Shown piece by piece: positions 1 to 9,306 of a DNA stretch of 64,000 nucleotides. Under the pieces are notes generated by a model that saw only the letters and a program-made list of their open reading frames with translations, was not told where the DNA came from and did not search any database. Numbering within the stretch: position 1 is the stretch's first letter; the number at the start of each line of letters is the position of its first letter. A program made the position numbers and the translations under genes. This stretch comes from a virus, in IMG/VR virus record IMGVR_UViG_3300042502_001136, positions 19,239-83,238 of that record, one strand, 5' to 3'.

Positions 1-643
1 TAATATTATTACTATCAAAAGTATTAGTATTCCACTGATAACCACCTTGTATTTGCCAATTTGATTTACTTTGATATACTCCAAATAAACTAAAATCTTT
101 ATTAAAAGTAGCATCTGCTCCAATACCTAATTTAACTTTAGGTTCTTCTGATAAAGTTTCAGTAACAGTTTCTTTAATAGTAATATATTCTTTTACTAAT
201 ATAGGGAATTTAGGTTTATATTCCAAATTTTGTTCCACAATTTCGCAATTCCTTGCGTCTATCACTGTTTTTATCGTTCCTGATATTAGAGTATCATTTA
301 TAGGGTTAAAGCTCGTATAAGCCACAGGAATCGATATGGGAGCATCTGAACCGGAATTTTGCGGTTTTACTTTCCATTTTATAAGGTAATTTGTCACCGT
401 ATCACGTTTAACAATAACATCAACATTAGTAACAAGTTTATTATATTTAAAATAAAGAGTATCATATTTAACACTAAGAGTATCTATTGTAGTAGTCATT
501 TCTCTTTTAGTATATCCTCCTAATAATTTTATAATATTAGGTCTAAGCCAATCTTTAGCTAAATGAAATAATAGTAATAATAACAATACTATTACTCCGG
601 TTCTAATAATCTTTTTATATTGTGTATATACAGGAATGTTCAT
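1..643 (-). CDS. Membrane-anchored protein, C-terminus beyond window edge
   Basis: A minus-strand reading frame opens with ATG at 643 and stays open for 214 codons to the left edge, so its C-terminus is missing. It begins MNIPVYTQYKKIIRTG, followed by a leucine-rich transmembrane segment at about residues 16-26. After that come a polar stalk with repeated DTL motifs and a glycine/aromatic beta-type tail (FSLFGVYQSK...WQIQGGYQW). One N-terminal anchor plus a long extracytoplasmic part fits a spanin-like or envelope-facing protein, but I do not recognise the family. It is the last visible gene of the leftward block, downstream of the lysis and fibre genes. Codons around 230-420 are richer in G and C than their neighbours, which may mark recombination. 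Confidence 0.6.
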   Translation of the reverse strand, partial: MNIPVYTQYKKIIRTGVIVLLLLLLFHLAKDWLRPNIIKLLGGYTKREMTTTIDTLSVKYDTLYFKYNKLVTNVDVIVKRDTVTNYLIKWKVKPQNSGSDAPISIPVAYTSFNPINDTLISGTIKTVIDARNCEIVEQNLEYKPKFPILVKEYITIKETVTETLSEEPKVKLGIGADATFNKDFSLFGVYQSKSNWQIQGGYQWNTNTFDSNNI

Positions 644-645
644 AA

Positions 646-1002
646 TTAATTTACATTAAGGTTAATACTTTTTTCAACATGATTTTTATCTATAAAATTT
701 AAAATAGTACATATAATTTTTCCTAATTTAGTAAGAGTTTTATCTCTTTTGTTTTTACCTAATGCACTACTAATAGTTTCTTTAAAATTACCAAATTGGT
801 AACCTTCTTTTGTTATTAGTAGTGTATTAAGTAAAGTTCTAAAGTTATGATTACCAAATCTATCTATATCAATAGCAGTTTGTTTAAAATAACCATTAAA
901 TACTTTCCAAGTACAACCATATTTATATAATACTACTATTAGGTTTAATAGCGTTAAAGGATTAAATAGTATTATTGCAATTATGTACAATAGTATTCCC
1001 AT
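646..1002 (-). CDS. Small membrane protein, function unknown
   Basis: 118 residues. The first 25 are strongly hydrophobic (MGILLYIIAIILFNPLTLLNLIVVL) and would form one membrane segment. The rest is polar, with a recognisable stretch DIDRFGNHNFRTLLN and a GKNKRDKTLTKLGK segment. I believe similar small proteins are common in Bacteroidota phages, but no function is known to me. It lies one base from the upstream gene's stop, in the distal part of the lysis and fibre operon. Confidence 0.7.
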   Translation of the reverse strand: MGILLYIIAIILFNPLTLLNLIVVLYKYGCTWKVFNGYFKQTAIDIDRFGNHNFRTLLNTLLITKEGYQFGNFKETISSALGKNKRDKTLTKLGKIICTILNFIDKNHVEKSINLNVN

Positions 1003-1003
1003 A

Positions 1004-1414
1004 TTAAGCTAATTCCCAAGCAGCTCCATATACTTGGTCTTGATTATTAATTAATAAATGTCCTAATTCTGCATATTTAGCTCTTCTACTACTACCTGTT
1101 TCTATAATGTTATACATTTGGTCTAGTATATTAGATACATAGTCTGCTTGAGCAAAAGAATAAGTAATATCTTTATAAGCTCTACCATCGGGCTGAATAA
1201 TAATAACTTTTTTAGTAAAAGTTTGTTTTTCCATTTCACCTAATTCATTTGTAACCTCTTGTACATAAGATATATTATAAAATTCTACAATTTTAAGTTT
1301 GTAAACTTTTAAATTATCTATTGCTAGACGTTCAATAATTTCCGCATAAACAATAACAGCTTGTTCATTTGGATTTCTTCCGTAAACTTTAACGGGAATA
1401 ACTGTCTTTACCAT
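1004..1414 (-). CDS. Hypothetical protein in fibre region
   Basis: 136 residues from the ATG at 1414. A longer frame exists, but it would need a TTG codon at 1432 and would overlap the upstream gene, so the ATG is preferred. The protein begins MVKTVIPVKVYGRNPNEQAV and looks like a compact alpha/beta protein with no membrane segment or obvious motif. It follows the fibre-like gene by 10 bases, so a role in tail-fibre assembly or as a small baseplate protein is possible but unproven. Confidence 0.65.
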   Translation of the reverse strand: MVKTVIPVKVYGRNPNEQAVIVYAEIIERLAIDNLKVYKLKIVEFYNISYVQEVTNELGEMEKQTFTKKVIIIQPDGRAYKDITYSFAQADYVSNILDQMYNIIETGSSRRAKYAELGHLLINNQDQVYGAAWELA

Positions 1415-1424
1415 AATGTTTAAA

Positions 1425-2753
1425 TTAAGCAATAGGAGAAAGTCCTATTGCAGTTAAATAATTGTTATATGCTGTTCTAAATAATTGTCCATCTACTACT
1501 ACTTCTGCACCCATTGAATAATATTTATACCTTCCTGCATTATTTCTATTAAGAGAAGCATAAATCCATTGTTCTCCATTATAAATAGAAGTTGAATTTG
1601 CAGTAGTATTTAATACAGTAGCTTGTTTAATTAGTGTTAAATTTGTTGAATTTATTCTATTTATTGCTACATAACCATAACCTGACGTATCTAATGAAGA
1701 TACAGGGTTATTAGCTCCTTGATTCACTCTTAGCTCAGTTGTTGAACTTCCTAATCTAATAAGATTATTAACTGTAGCTTCGGCAGAATCTAAATAATTA
1801 TTAGTACTTACATAACTATGTATTACTACATCTCTACTTGCATTATTAAGAGTATATTGATTAATCCCAACACTAGGATTAAAACCTGTTCTAATATAAT
1901 ATGTAAGAGGTACAGATGCTCCTTGAGGAATACTACCAAAGAATCCAATAGCATCATATTGTAAAGCACTATAAGAAGCACTTGTTTGTTGATAAGGTCT
2001 TAATCCATATCCTTCAGTTAATTGAGCACCCCATAACCACATAGTACCTAAAGTAACTCCTCCTGATATTCCAAAATTAATATTAGTTCCTGTTGCTATT
2101 ATATCTACACTACATCTATAAAAACCATAAGACTCTGCTGTTATAGTTGCATTAATACCATTACCTATAGCTGTTGCAGTAACAGTAGTTAAATTAAAAC
2201 TAGCTCCATTAGGAGAATTTAATTGGTCTCTTAATAAAACAATATCTTTAGTACCTGCTTTAGCATAGATACTTAAGTTGTATTTATTACCTATTAAAAT
2301 AGAGTTTATTATATTAGTAGTACCTTGTAATCTTATAGTAGTTGCAGTAGCTGTAAATAGGTCTGCTGTTAAATTTCCATCAGGAGCTGTAGTATTATTT
2401 GCTATAAAAGTACAGGATATTCTTGACCAATTACTGTTTTCAAATTCTTCACTTCTAGGAAGTAAATTATAATATAAATTAACTTCTTGTGCTAAAGCAC
2501 CGCTAGGATTTTTCCAATTAATCATTGAAAATCTTCTACAATTAATATCATTATAACAAAAGTTAAGAATTAAATCTCTTTTACCCCAATAACCACTTGC
2601 TTTCATTGCTTCTATAAGAACATCTATAGATAATAAAGTAGCTTCAGCAGGAATAATAAATCCTTCTAAATTAGCTCTATTAATTATAGCTTGTAATTCA
2701 CTAGAATATCCTGTTCCTGTAAATTGTAATAAAGTTCTGTATCTAGTACTCAT
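1425..2753 (-). CDS. Tail fibre / receptor-binding protein with carbohydrate-binding-like domain
   Basis: 442 residues. The centre (about 95-255) has the pattern of the phage spike/fibre carbohydrate-binding-like module: NLLPRSEEFENSNW, then TTAPDGNLTADLF, a SIYAKAGT strand, YGFYRCSV and a closing MWLWGAQLTEGYGLRPY. The C-terminal part (about 265-430) is a second beta-rich region ending in NGEQWIYASLNRN, reminiscent of concanavalin-like LamG folds. Such proteins decorate virions and bind cell-surface glycans. The N-terminal 90 residues may attach it to the tail. It sits downstream of the endolysin among likely adsorption genes. The domain call rests on remembered sequence patterns. Confidence 0.7.
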   Translation of the reverse strand: MSTRYRTLLQFTGTGYSSELQAIINRANLEGFIIPAEATLLSIDVLIEAMKASGYWGKRDLILNFCYNDINCRRFSMINWKNPSGALAQEVNLYYNLLPRSEEFENSNWSRISCTFIANNTTAPDGNLTADLFTATATTIRLQGTTNIINSILIGNKYNLSIYAKAGTKDIVLLRDQLNSPNGASFNLTTVTATAIGNGINATITAESYGFYRCSVDIIATGTNINFGISGGVTLGTMWLWGAQLTEGYGLRPYQQTSASYSALQYDAIGFFGSIPQGASVPLTYYIRTGFNPSVGINQYTLNNASRDVVIHSYVSTNNYLDSAEATVNNLIRLGSSTTELRVNQGANNPVSSLDTSGYGYVAINRINSTNLTLIKQATVLNTTANSTSIYNGEQWIYASLNRNNAGRYKYYSMGAEVVVDGQLFRTAYNNYLTAIGLSPIA

Positions 2754-2757
2754 AATA

Positions 2758-3399
2758 TTAAGGTTCTTGTATTATCCAACATTCAACTCTAGCAGATTCA
2801 CACCATTCAGCGTAAATAATATTATAGCTATTTATTACATATTCTCCATTAAGAATTACCCAATTAATAGGAATTGGATTATGACTACATTTACTATAAA
2901 TTTTTTGTATTATTCCAATTCTAGCACCTACTAATGAATTAGTTAAAACATTATTAATATAATTACTTGGTGTACCATATTGATATTCTTTTTCAAAATT
3001 TATAATATCTGTATTCAAAATAATAGGATATCTTTTAAAATCTAAAGTAATAGAACCATTAGTGTCAGCAGTAATACCATTTATATCTGTCACTAAATTT
3101 TCTCCATTACTCTTTGCTACATTAGCACCAATTAAATCTATTACTCCATCTGTAATAGTAATAGCAGCGACTAATTCATCGCTGCTATTAAAAAATTTAA
3201 TGCTTTTGTTGTATATCTCGATATCTTCTTTAAATTTAACAACTTCTTCTATTGTATAAAAATCTTCAAATATTACAAGTTTTCCTGCTTCTGTAATACC
3301 TATTACTTTTACATTTTTAGTAGTAGAAGTTCTATCATTAAATTTAATAATATCAGGAAATTTAATTTCCCCTTTGAGCATCTTAATGAATTTTAACAT
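2758..3399 (-). CDS. Putative tail or fibre-associated structural protein
   Basis: 213 residues, starting at ATG 3399 just downstream of the endolysin gene. The middle contains a short repeat-like beta stretch (LVTDINGITADTNGSITLDF) of the kind seen in fibre shafts, where NGxTGxVxLT-type repeats are common. The C-terminal 60 residues (VGARIGIIQKIYSK...NWVILNGEYVINSYN) may be a knob. No membrane segment. Position beside the fibre gene supports a virion role, but the family is not recognised. An eight-base-loop hairpin occurs within the coding sequence at 3162-3187. Confidence 0.55.
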   Translation of the reverse strand: MLKFIKMLKGEIKFPDIIKFNDRTSTTKNVKVIGITEAGKLVIFEDFYTIEEVVKFKEDIEIYNKSIKFFNSSDELVAAITITDGVIDLIGANVAKSNGENLVTDINGITADTNGSITLDFKRYPIILNTDIINFEKEYQYGTPSNYINNVLTNSLVGARIGIIQKIYSKCSHNPIPINWVILNGEYVINSYNIIYAEWCESARVECWIIQEP

Positions 3400-3410
3400 T
3401 TCTTAGATTT

Positions 3411-4046
3411 TTAAGGATAAATATGTTCACCATATAAATCAATATTAGCAGAAACTATACCATCAATAGTACATCTTGCGAGTAAATCAATGTTATTTTC
3501 ATCACTTAACCATTTGTAATCTTCATAGTTATCAAAGAACCCATATTCAATAAGAACAGAAGGCATTAAAGTAGCTCTAAGAACATACAAATTTGCTTCT
3601 TTATCTAAATCTTTATCCGTAGTATCAGTTCTTAATTTTCTATGAGGTAACATACTTTTAATTCGTTGTAATATATGTTCAGCATATATATCAGATAAAG
3701 TTTGTCCTATAGAAGTAAAAATTTCAGTTCCTTCTGCTTTTCCTGTAGGACTAGCATTATTATGTACAGAAAGAAAAAACATACTATTTTTACTAGGATG
3801 TTTATTAGCTTTAGCAACTCTTTCTGTAAGAGGTACATCTAAATGATTAGAAGGTAAAACACTATAAACTACATTAAATCCTGCTTCTTTAGCATATTTA
3901 GCAAGAGCTATAACATATTTATTGTTTTCTACACCTTCATAAACCTTTTCCCCATTAGGGAAACTTGCTCTTTTTCCGGGAGTAACATAATTTCCATTTT
4001 TATCAAGAGTTCCATGTCCTCTATCAAGCATTATCGTTGTTATCAT
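3411..4046 (-). CDS. N-acetylmuramoyl-L-alanine amidase (endolysin, Amidase_3 type)
   Basis: 211 residues covering one Amidase_3 domain. The zinc-binding set is visible: H11 in LDRGHG, a glutamate in the EGVEN stretch (E37 or E40), and H95 in SVHNNA. The catalytic glutamate is E167 in VLIEYGFFDN. The enzyme would cut the amide bond between MurNAc and the peptide stem of peptidoglycan at lysis. There is no signal peptide, so release should depend on a holin; the overlapping upstream genes encode small membrane proteins that fit this. The start overlaps the upstream frame by 23 bases. Confidence 0.9.
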   Translation of the reverse strand: MITTIMLDRGHGTLDKNGNYVTPGKRASFPNGEKVYEGVENNKYVIALAKYAKEAGFNVVYSVLPSNHLDVPLTERVAKANKHPSKNSMFFLSVHNNASPTGKAEGTEIFTSIGQTLSDIYAEHILQRIKSMLPHRKLRTDTTDKDLDKEANLYVLRATLMPSVLIEYGFFDNYEDYKWLSDENNIDLLARCTIDGIVSANIDLYGEHIYP

Positions 4047-4287
4047 TTTCTTTTGATTTTATTATGTTAATACAATCTTTTTCTTTTTCTTCTTTTTCTA
4101 TTCTTTCTTCTTCCTTTATTCTAGCTTTTCTTTTTGCATATGCTTCGTCTATTTTAAATCCTGTATAAACAATAGAAAAAGCTAGAACAAAAGTAGTAAA
4201 AACATCATTAATATTAGCATAAGCAAAAACAAGACTAATAAAAGAAATAAATAAAGCCTTATATTCAAAGAAATCTAAATTATTCAT
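4024..4287 (-). CDS. Small membrane protein, holin candidate
   Basis: 87 residues from ATG 4287 (MNNLDFFEYK). Two further upstream ATGs exist, but they would overlap the preceding gene more deeply. Two hydrophobic segments (ALFISFISLVFAYAN and VFTTFVLAFSIVYTGF) are followed by a highly charged Arg/Lys/Glu tail of about 40 residues, which is the usual holin plan. It overlaps the endolysin start and the stop of the preceding membrane protein, so the three are translationally coupled. Holin function is inferred from topology and position only. Confidence 0.65.
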   Translation of the reverse strand: MNNLDFFEYKALFISFISLVFAYANINDVFTTFVLAFSIVYTGFKIDEAYAKRKARIKEEERIEKEEKEKDCINIIKSKENDNNDNA

Positions 4288-4612
4288 TTTCAACATTGAT
4301 TTTTCTTTTATTTTTACTAACATCTTTAACTAAATTAGAAACTCCTAATCCAAGAGTAAAAAAAGCTGCATTAGAATTAGTAATATCTAGACCTAAAAAA
4401 GTTTTAAGAAAACCTGCAGTTTCAGGTTCTAAAGTTATAACTAACCCTATAAGAATAATAGTAATACAAGACCATAACCATTTATATTTATTATCTTTTA
4501 AAAAATAAATAATATTAAAAGTATTAGTTTGTATATAAGGTAAAGCTTTAAATAGAGTATATATAATTATACCTAATAAACTTAATAAAAGTTTTATTGC
4601 AATATCCTCCAT
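4280..4612 (-). CDS. Small membrane protein of the lysis cassette
   Basis: 110 residues with about two hydrophobic segments (IKLLLSLLGIIIYTLFKAL and WSCITIILIGLVIT), then a weaker one near FFTLGLGVSNLV and a basic tail. The segment LEPETAGFLKTFLGLDITNSNAAFFTLGLG is a soluble loop or amphipathic region. Proteins of this design sit next to endolysins in Bacteroidota phages as holins or holin partners. It overlaps the next gene by eight bases. Confidence 0.65.
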   Translation of the reverse strand: MEDIAIKLLLSLLGIIIYTLFKALPYIQTNTFNIIYFLKDNKYKWLWSCITIILIGLVITLEPETAGFLKTFLGLDITNSNAAFFTLGLGVSNLVKDVSKNKRKINVENE

Positions 4613-4636
4613 AATTCGTTTGGTTAAGTTTATTAA

Positions 4637-4966
4637 TTATTTTACTACCAAAAATAAGGTAAATACAGCTAATAGTGCTCCTGCACAACCGACTGCAATA
4701 TCATTAAAATCAGTTCCTTTTTTAATTGTAATACCATCTGCCTGTTCTATGGCATCAAGACGTTCTTTAAAAACATTAATCATACCTACCATAATAAAAA
4801 CTATAATAGCTATTTCATAGGGTCTTAAAGTGTTTCTAAACATAGGTATAAAATATATGATAATAAAACCATATACACCTAATACATAACTCCATGTAAA
4901 ATGTAGTTGTTTATCTATTGCATAAACATACAAAAGATTTCTAATAAATTTTAGTGCATTTTTCAT
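4637..4966 (-). CDS. Small polytopic membrane protein, possibly VanZ/YfiM-like
   Basis: 109 residues with about three membrane segments. It carries polar motifs at segment ends: DKQLHFTWS near the N-terminus, KERLDAIEQ in the middle, and GTDFNDIAVGCAGAL before the last segment. This spacing (DK..HF, then D..D with N/G-A) resembles VanZ/DUF2279-type small membrane proteins. Its position beside the lysis genes suggests a role in the envelope at lysis or during infection, but the family match is only a remembered pattern. Confidence 0.6.
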   Translation of the reverse strand: MKNALKFIRNLLYVYAIDKQLHFTWSYVLGVYGFIIIYFIPMFRNTLRPYEIAIIVFIMVGMINVFKERLDAIEQADGITIKKGTDFNDIAVGCAGALLAVFTLFLVVK

Positions 4967-4985
4967 CTTTTTAATTTTAAATTAA

Positions 4986-7247
4986 TTAATCAGTTATTAT
5001 TATTTGACAAGGAGCAATATTACTAACATACCCATTTACATCAGTAAAAGTATAATAAAATAATACACTATTAGGAAAAGGAATAGCATTATTAATATCA
5101 TAAAGATATCTAAATCTATCATTTAATTGACCAACATTATAATTAAGAACTAAATTTTGATTAGCACTTAATGCAGGTAGTCCTTCAACTTCTAATATAC
5201 CTGCTGCAGGTAAAGTAATAATAGTAATAGAAGTAGGAAGTAAACCTTGACTATGTTGATAATTATTAATTAATAATTGCATTAAATTTACTGTTTCTCC
5301 TGTATAAAATCCATTACTATCAACTACTGTTAAAATATAAGCAGTGTTTAAGATATTAATAGTAGGAACATTAGAAAGAATAGCAATATTAACTTCATAA
5401 GTATAGGTATCTCCATCATTAATAATAGTTAATAATAAACTAATACTTTGTCCATTTTGTACAAATGTTAATGTAGGAGATAATGTAGTAGCATTAGTAA
5501 GAACTACACCATTAGGTGCAGCTCCAACAAAAGTCCATAAAATAGAAGATGTATTAACATTACTACTTTCTACTGCAATGATAGTAGCTAAGCTAGTACC
5601 AGCAGGTAAAACTACTTGATTATTAACAACCGGAATACTATTAACAGTATTTATACTTGCTGAATAAGTAGCTGCTTTATTTTTAACAACAGTAACAATT
5701 ATATTACCATATGCTCCAAATACATCAGAACCCTCATCAGATACTTGAAATAATAAGGTATAAGTTCCAACAGATGTAGTACTAGGAACATTAATTCCTA
5801 AATGTCCTTGAACAAAAACATCATCATAACTAATACTAGCTCCTGCAGGATAAGCAATTTCAGAATCAAGATTAGATAACAATACTCCTGCTGCGAATAA
5901 ATTAACAATTTTAAGATTCTTTAAAGCATCATTTTCAGGATCAACATATCCATCTAATATATTTTGAATAGGGACAGCAACAGTTGCATTTTCTGTATTA
6001 TCAATAATCATAGTAACACTACCAACTTTAATAGGTGGCTGATTTGCTAATCCAAATTCATTATCACTGATTACAATACTAATTCCATTTCCTGCTCCAA
6101 AGGTATTACTTCCACTATCAGAAATATTATAAGGAATAAAAAAAGAGCTAATAACATCAGTTTCATCTACTTCAATAGTTAAATTTCCTGCAATAATATC
6201 TTCAAATGAAATAACTTGATTTTCTTCTACTTCAACATCAGATAATAATAGTCTAATATAAACAGGAAGAATAAAAGTATTAATTCTTATAGCATTAGGA
6301 GGATTATTTTCAGGGTCAATATAATCAACAAGAAAATTATTACTAGTAAGTGTTACTACTTGTGTAGTCACTTGTTCAGTTTGAAATTGAGCAATAACTA
6401 GACTTGCTTGTGTAGGAGGTAAATTAGAAACTACTATTGCTTCATTATTTTCATTTGCAATATCTTCATAGATTTCTTCTAATTCAGAAAAAGAAATACC
6501 TAATACATAAATACATTCTTTAATAGCTTCAATATCATATAAGGTATCTAATGTAGTAATTTGTAATTCTGTTAAAGCAGGATTAGTAAATTTTTCACTA
6601 AAATAAGCACCTAAATAATATAAAGCTATATAATATTTATATAAAGTAACATTACTATATGGTTTACCTTTTAAAGAAATTTGTAATAATTGTTTACATA
6701 ATTCTTTATTTAATTTACAATATTGAGTAGATGTTACTAGTTGTATAAAAGTAAATAGACTATCATTACTTACAACATAAGTATTAATCATTAATCCCCC
6801 TAAATAATATTTATAGGTTTCTAATGTATTAAATAAACTTTGATGCTTTAAACAAATTTTAGCTTCTTTACTCATACAATCTCCATCATTGCAATTATTA
6901 CAATTACATTTATCACATAATAAAGATTTAATATCTTTAATTAAAGATACTCTAATATTACTATAATGATAAAATCCAATAAAATCATCAGGGTCTAAAC
7001 TAGAACCAAGACTAGGACTTACTATAAAAGATAATTTATATTTACCATCTAATACAACAGGAAGAAAAGTAAATTGTTCAAATGTTACTAAATTTCCGGT
7101 AGCTATTAATATAAAAACATTAGTATTACAATCATGCTTATATAAACTATAAGTAAGTGTAACACTATCATTAGTATTTTTAATAACTTTATAAGTATCA
7201 AGAGATTTAATTACAGTATAATTAATATTATTTATTATATTATTCAT
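4986..7247 (-). CDS. Large virion protein with tandem Ig/cadherin-like repeats
   Basis: 753 residues. Residues about 1-110 form an N-terminal beta domain. A cysteine cluster follows (CDKCNCNNCNDGDC, about 111-124) that could bind metal. An alpha-helical part continues to about 265. The C-terminal half has two clear tandem repeats, each opening with VDYIDPENN or LDGYVDPEND and closing with SDSGSNTFGAG or SDEGSDVFGAY, about 110 residues apart. Two more Ig-like beta domains follow. DPEN and DxGS motifs are typical of calcium-binding cadherin-like folds. It is probably a tail or appendage protein that contacts the host surface. A hairpin terminator at 7263-7299 separates it from the preceding gene. 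Confidence 0.65.
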   Translation of the reverse strand: MNNIINNINYTVIKSLDTYKVIKNTNDSVTLTYSLYKHDCNTNVFILIATGNLVTFEQFTFLPVVLDGKYKLSFIVSPSLGSSLDPDDFIGFYHYSNIRVSLIKDIKSLLCDKCNCNNCNDGDCMSKEAKICLKHQSLFNTLETYKYYLGGLMINTYVVSNDSLFTFIQLVTSTQYCKLNKELCKQLLQISLKGKPYSNVTLYKYYIALYYLGAYFSEKFTNPALTELQITTLDTLYDIEAIKECIYVLGISFSELEEIYEDIANENNEAIVVSNLPPTQASLVIAQFQTEQVTTQVVTLTSNNFLVDYIDPENNPPNAIRINTFILPVYIRLLLSDVEVEENQVISFEDIIAGNLTIEVDETDVISSFFIPYNISDSGSNTFGAGNGISIVISDNEFGLANQPPIKVGSVTMIIDNTENATVAVPIQNILDGYVDPENDALKNLKIVNLFAAGVLLSNLDSEIAYPAGASISYDDVFVQGHLGINVPSTTSVGTYTLLFQVSDEGSDVFGAYGNIIVTVVKNKAATYSASINTVNSIPVVNNQVVLPAGTSLATIIAVESSNVNTSSILWTFVGAAPNGVVLTNATTLSPTLTFVQNGQSISLLLTIINDGDTYTYEVNIAILSNVPTINILNTAYILTVVDSNGFYTGETVNLMQLLINNYQHSQGLLPTSITIITLPAAGILEVEGLPALSANQNLVLNYNVGQLNDRFRYLYDINNAIPFPNSVLFYYTFTDVNGYVSNIAPCQIIITD

Positions 7248-7262
7248 ATATTTTTAAATTAA

Positions 7263-7299
7263 AAAGCTACTGATAATGAATATCAGTATCAGTAGCTTT
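7263..7299 (-). terminator. Intergenic hairpin, terminator or attenuator
   Basis: A perfect 13-bp stem (AAAGCTACTGATA at 7263-7275 with its complement at 7287-7299) and an 11-nt loop lie between two leftward genes. On the minus strand the stem is followed by a U-rich run (CTTTTTAATTT). It would reduce readthrough from the tail-protein gene into the Ig-repeat gene. Confidence 0.65.
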
Positions 7300-7325
7300 A
7301 GGATTAACAACAAAATAATATCAAA

Positions 7326-8246
7326 TTATTCAACAGGAGTTTCATCAATATATGTATCTCCGGATAAATATCTTAAAAGTGTTTCAACTGTATCTATTAC
7401 AGCAGCTCCAGTAGGAAATGCAATAGTAATAGATTGTGTACCGACACCCATAGTAGAACTTGCAGTAGGAGATTCACCTTTCCAAGTAATAACAAGTAAA
7501 TCATAATTTTGACTTGCTACTGCTTCTGTAGGAGCATTATACCAAAGGTCTGTTAATTTTTCATAACCTTGATTACCAAGATGTTTAGAAAAATCTTTTT
7601 CCAAAGCTACAATATCAGCACCGTAACCATTACCAACAACAGCAGCAGTAGGATTTGTAATTAGTGTTCCTTCGAACATACCATCACATTTAATACTAAT
7701 ATCAGCTTCTCTTGTTAAAGCAGTAATATTAATAAAATAATTAGAACCACTATTAGCTAAAGTAGCAGAAAAGAATGGGACAGAAAGGGCACTAGCTTGT
7801 GTATTTAAATTAGCAACTACTCTTGCTAAATATGTAGCAGTAGTTTCAGCAGATTTTTTAGTTACATTACTGGAAACTCTTTGTGTATTAATATTTCTAT
7901 TATAAGATTTATTAAATACAGTAATTTCTCCTTCTCCGGTAGTTTCAACATTTAATCCTGTTGTACCATCTGCTAATCTAAATACAGGTAATACTGCGGC
8001 AACATAATCTTTTTTAGTAATACTTACTATATTACGTCTTTTAATTATTGCAGATGTTCTAAATTTACCACTTGTTAATTTAGTAGTAAGACAAAAAGCA
8101 TCTACACCAACACAATCAGCAGGGTCTTCTAATACAACATTATTAGTACCAAGAACTATTAATTCTCTAGCAGCTAACCCTTCAATACTTGCAGTTGTGG
8201 AAGCTTCTTTAGTTCCTACTGCACTAATAACAAATACATTTTCCAT
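7326..8246 (-). CDS. Putative tail or neck structural protein
   Basis: 306 residues, mixed alpha/beta, no membrane segments. Features include a basic strand KRRNIVSITKKD at about 70-80 and a long helix-forming piece (SAETTATYLARVVANLN). It lies in the row of virion genes after the capsid gene and ends at a strong hairpin, so a structural role (tail tube, sheath or ring) is likely. I cannot assign a family. Confidence 0.6.
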   Translation of the reverse strand: MENVFVISAVGTKEASTTASIEGLAARELIVLGTNNVVLEDPADCVGVDAFCLTTKLTSGKFRTSAIIKRRNIVSITKKDYVAAVLPVFRLADGTTGLNVETTGEGEITVFNKSYNRNINTQRVSSNVTKKSAETTATYLARVVANLNTQASALSVPFFSATLANSGSNYFINITALTREADISIKCDGMFEGTLITNPTAAVVGNGYGADIVALEKDFSKHLGNQGYEKLTDLWYNAPTEAVASQNYDLLVITWKGESPTASSTMGVGTQSITIAFPTGAAVIDTVETLLRYLSGDTYIDETPVE

Positions 8247-8262
8247 AAATTTTTAAATTTAA

Positions 8263-9303
8263 TTATTCAACAAGACTATTTTCTCTAATAAACTTTTCAT
8301 AACCATCATCAGAAATAATACCTTTTAAAGTTCTAGCAACATTATCAATAACTTCTTCAAGAGCACTATCTGATATATCAGTATTATGATTCAAAAATAC
8401 ATCAACTTTTTTAGGGTTACAAAGATATGTTAAATTTACAGTACTAAGTATAACAGTATCCGTTATTGGAAAGATAACAACTTTATCTCTAAGGTAAGCA
8501 ATACGACTATTATCTTTATTACCTGATAAATTAGAATGTTTAATAGACGTTTTAAATTCTTCATCTACAATTCTTACTTCTGCATCTAAAGTGTTAGCTA
8601 ATTCATAAACATTATAAGTTTCTTGTACTTCTTCTACTGTTATGTCCGTTTCCCCAATAGAGAAAGTTGTTGTTGAGTTTGTGTAACTTGCAATAACAAT
8701 TTTATTATTAACTTTATCATATGTTACTTCAAAACCAATAGGAAGATTTCGTTCAATAAGACTTATAATAAGATTATTATAAATAAAAGCTTTTTTATAA
8801 ACACTAACATTATCAGTAGGAAAATACTCATCAGGAAGTGTAGCAGTGTCTACTAAAGTAATAGTATCATCATCTACTTCTAGTATAATAAGTATATCAC
8901 TTATATCATCCAAACCACTATCTTCTATTGGGGGAAGGTATGTAAAATACTTTACTTTCTCGACAGTTTCCACTGTTTGACAATTACAACAAACAGAGGC
9001 TTCTGCACTAATATAATATAAATGATTAAAAGGAAGCTGAATAACAGCTTCCTTTTCATTTAATTGTAGTACAGGAACTTCTATTGTTTTTACTAAACTA
9101 TTAACATCTAAGATACGTTTGATAATATCGTAAGCCCCTTGTCTTTTTTCATTAGATAAAGGACTAAGACGTTGTTTAATAAACTTTAAGATTTCTTTAT
9201 TAATAAATATATCTTTTTCTTGTGGTAAAAAGTTATTACTCCAATTACTACTAACTTCTTGTAACAGTAAGTCTATATTTACGTGTAATTCCTGTGTAGT
9301 CAT
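8263..9303 (-). CDS. Putative head-neck connector or ring protein
   Basis: 346 residues. The N-terminus is helical (NIDLLLQEVSSNWSNNFLPQEKDIFINKEILKF), then QRLSPLSNEKRQGAYDIIKR. The middle is beta-rich, and the C-terminus has a helix, LEEVIDNVARTLKGII. I recall this NWSNNFLP...NKEI signature from structural genes of Bacteroidota phages, where helical N-termini often contact the portal. A CC pair (EASVCCNCQT) may bind metal or form disulfides. Two copies of the CCCCAATAGA motif lie inside this gene (8652-8661 and 8934-8943). Confidence 0.55.
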   Translation of the reverse strand: MTTQELHVNIDLLLQEVSSNWSNNFLPQEKDIFINKEILKFIKQRLSPLSNEKRQGAYDIIKRILDVNSLVKTIEVPVLQLNEKEAVIQLPFNHLYYISAEASVCCNCQTVETVEKVKYFTYLPPIEDSGLDDISDILIILEVDDDTITLVDTATLPDEYFPTDNVSVYKKAFIYNNLIISLIERNLPIGFEVTYDKVNNKIVIASYTNSTTTFSIGETDITVEEVQETYNVYELANTLDAEVRIVDEEFKTSIKHSNLSGNKDNSRIAYLRDKVVIFPITDTVILSTVNLTYLCNPKKVDVFLNHNTDISDSALEEVIDNVARTLKGIISDDGYEKFIRENSLVE

Positions 9304-9306
9304 TTC

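Noticed and set aside
3951-3967. Near-palindrome TTTCCCCATTAGGGAAA as a further copy of the dispersed motif
   Set aside because: The core differs (CATTAGGG rather than CAATAGA) and the palindromic form can be explained by the amidase coding sequence.
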